Positions 41,335 to 42,436 of a DNA stretch of 42,436 nt are shown here, piece after piece. The DNA is from JBDZUZ01 sp040255445 (GTDB taxonomy: Bacteria; Planctomycetota; Phycisphaerae; Phycisphaerales; UBA1924), in the NCBI GenBank assembly GCA_040255445.1, contig JBDZUZ010000014.1, positions 1 through 42,436 of the forward strand, read 5' to 3'. The translations under genes and the position numbers were made by a program. The notes under the pieces are model-generated. The model saw nothing but the letters and a program-made list of their open reading frames with translations, was not told the origin of the DNA and did not search any database. Position 1 is the first letter of the stretch. Each line of letters starts with the position of its first letter.

Positions 41335-42216
41335 GTGAAGCGACAGTTGGTGATCAACATCTTCTGCAGGAGCGGGCAGAGCGAGCGCGTGCAGGGGCTC
41401 TGCGATCGCGTGGGAATCGTTGATGGTGCTTCCTGCTCCCTTGCGTCGAAGTACGGCGATTGGTTTCTGCGCATCGCCCACGATGACGAGAGAGCGGCAG
41501 TCCTTCTCAGTGAACTGGCCAAAGAGGAACCGAGCCCCGGTGTGAGTGTCCGCGAGGAAGTGCTCTACTCGAAGAGCGAGATCCTCGCAGCCGAATGGCT
41601 GGTCCTCTGGATAACGCGTCAGGAACGCGGCGAATCGGGGCTCACGTACGGAACGGCCTACGACGATGCGGCCGCGTGTCCAGTGTGCGGATCAGGCGCT
41701 CGCCAGCGGGGGGCCTTGCGTGTCGCGTCCTCCGCAGTGCCAACGAAGTCGCTTGTTGCGCAAACCCTCGCGCAAGAGGTACTGATCGCTGAAGCCCTTC
41801 GATCCCGTCTGATGGATGCCCACGACATCAGCAGAGATGTGCGTCCGGTCGAGGACAAAGGCGGCACGCCGATCCCGGGCTGGTGGCAGCTGTACCCCGC
41901 CGCGTATTTTCCGCGATGGAGCGAGGAGTCCTCCGGCATGCGCCAGGAAGAGCCCTGCGGCCGATGCGGCAGAGACGGGTTCGGCCAGATCCTCAGTCGG
42001 CCTCTGGAGATCGCCTTTCGTCGCGACGCCGTCGATTCCATGGCGGGAGTCGGCGTGGCATTCTCTTGGGAGCATTTCGGGCGGTCGAAACGGAGCAGCA
42101 TGGGAGACATCGCGCGCTTGGCGATGCCGCTCATCCTTGTGCATCAAACCATCGCTCGTGTGTTGATTGAGACAAAGGTCGCCGGCCTGAAACTGATTCC
42201 TGTTCGAGTGCTGTGA
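41335..42216 (+). CDS. Double-CxxC hypothetical protein
   Basis: The 293-residue product starts at GTG 41335 and is soluble. It has two CxxC pairs: ACPVCGSGARQ (C115, C118) and PCGRCGRDG (C208, C211), which probably bind one zinc ion together. Between them are VPTKSLVAQTLAQEVLIAEALRSRL and GWWQLYPAAYFPRW. The order CPxCGxG...Q, a paired-helix region, then WxQLxP and a second CxxC resembles uncharacterised double-CxxCG proteins of myxobacteria and relatives, some of which act as immunity proteins to neighbouring toxins. That link is from memory of pattern only. No toxin gene is visible beside it, so function remains unassigned. Confidence 0.75.
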   Translation: MKRQLVINIFCRSGQSERVQGLCDRVGIVDGASCSLASKYGDWFLRIAHDDERAAVLLSELAKEEPSPGVSVREEVLYSKSEILAAEWLVLWITRQERGESGLTYGTAYDDAAACPVCGSGARQRGALRVASSAVPTKSLVAQTLAQEVLIAEALRSRLMDAHDISRDVRPVEDKGGTPIPGWWQLYPAAYFPRWSEESSGMRQEEPCGRCGRDGFGQILSRPLEIAFRRDAVDSMAGVGVAFSWEHFGRSKRSSMGDIARLAMPLILVHQTIARVLIETKVAGLKLIPVRVL

Positions 42217-42383
42217 AGGGCACGTGGCACGGCCACGGCCGATCCATCACTGCCCCCGATGCGCCCCCACGCGGTCGGCCCGGGGTACCCCCACGCTCCG
42301 TGTGGGGCGGATGCGCAAACCGCGTCCCCACAACGCGTTATCCCGCCCCACCAGAAAATCCAATCAAAATCCAAAAACGGCAC

Positions 42384-42421
42384 TTGTCAGGGTGCCCCGT
42401 CCACTGTACATTCCCCGTACA
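42384..42421 (+). promoter_or_regulatory. Promoter with overlapping inverted repeat at the right edge
   Basis: TTGTCA (42384-42389), a 17-base spacer and TACATT (42407-42412) form a good sigma70-type promoter reading out of the window. TGTAC-N7-GTACA (42405-42421) overlaps the -10, the place expected for a repressor operator. The gene it controls lies beyond the window. The bases 42217-42383 before it hold no gene. Confidence 0.55.
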
Positions 42422-42436
42422 AATGGTCGCCGAACC

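Overview
The window looks like chromosomal DNA from a high-GC planctomycete, most likely of the class Phycisphaerae. This is an inference from content. It holds an exosortase with matching C-terminal sorting signals of the form VPLPPAAW-helix-RRR, a very large TPR protein, a membrane protein ending in a CPRC...CPEC zinc ribbon, and hairpin-rich intergenic repeats of a kind I associate with planctomycetes. There is no 16S rRNA gene or other marker here to fix the taxon.

Region 1 (1-9321) is one tightly packed plus-strand operon for building an exported polysaccharide: FkbM-type methyltransferase, GT2 glycosyltransferase, serine-acetyltransferase-like O-acetyltransferase, Gfo/Idh oxidoreductase, NAD-dependent epimerase, GT4 and GT2 glycosyltransferases, nucleotide-sugar dehydrogenase and a WecG/TagA (GT26) transferase. 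Almost every junction is a 4-base NTGA stop/start overlap. Region 2 (9547-20550) is a second coupled operon. It holds a degenerate sugar nucleotidyltransferase, an exosortase, an EpsI protein, a Wzc/GumC-like chain-length and tyrosine-kinase-like protein, a polyprenyl-phosphate sugar transferase with an unusual N-terminus, and a 1562-residue membrane-anchored TPR protein. It ends at a good terminator.

Region 3 (20611-23196) holds two paralogous single-gene units for secreted proteins carrying the presumed exosortase signal. Each has one cysteine, in an FC(V/I)D motif, and a glutamine exactly 78 residues later, in a Q-L-x-x-W-E motif. That is the layout of Cys-Gln thioester adhesin domains. 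This is the most interesting observation: a locus that would make a polysaccharide, sort proteins to the surface, and supply two small surface proteins that may bind covalently to targets. Region 4 (23365-26783) is a dTDP-L-rhamnose operon (rmlA, rmlC-like, rmlD, rmlB), which fits the polysaccharide theme.

Region 5 (26871-37423) is mostly housekeeping: a fused 5-oxoprolinase/hydantoinase, an ABC-F ATPase, a SYLF lipoprotein, tRNA-Glu(UUC), nadD, metK, and purM with a histone-H1-like Lys/Ala/Pro tail. Region 6 (37438-42436) is accessory. Two direct copies of a ~173-bp repeat built of four small hairpins flank a two-gene block (a secreted Cys-containing protein and a membrane zinc-ribbon protein). 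A coupled minus-strand pair of hypothetical genes, a double-CxxC hypothetical gene and a promoter-like site running off the right edge follow. No CRISPR array, prophage or transposase gene was found.
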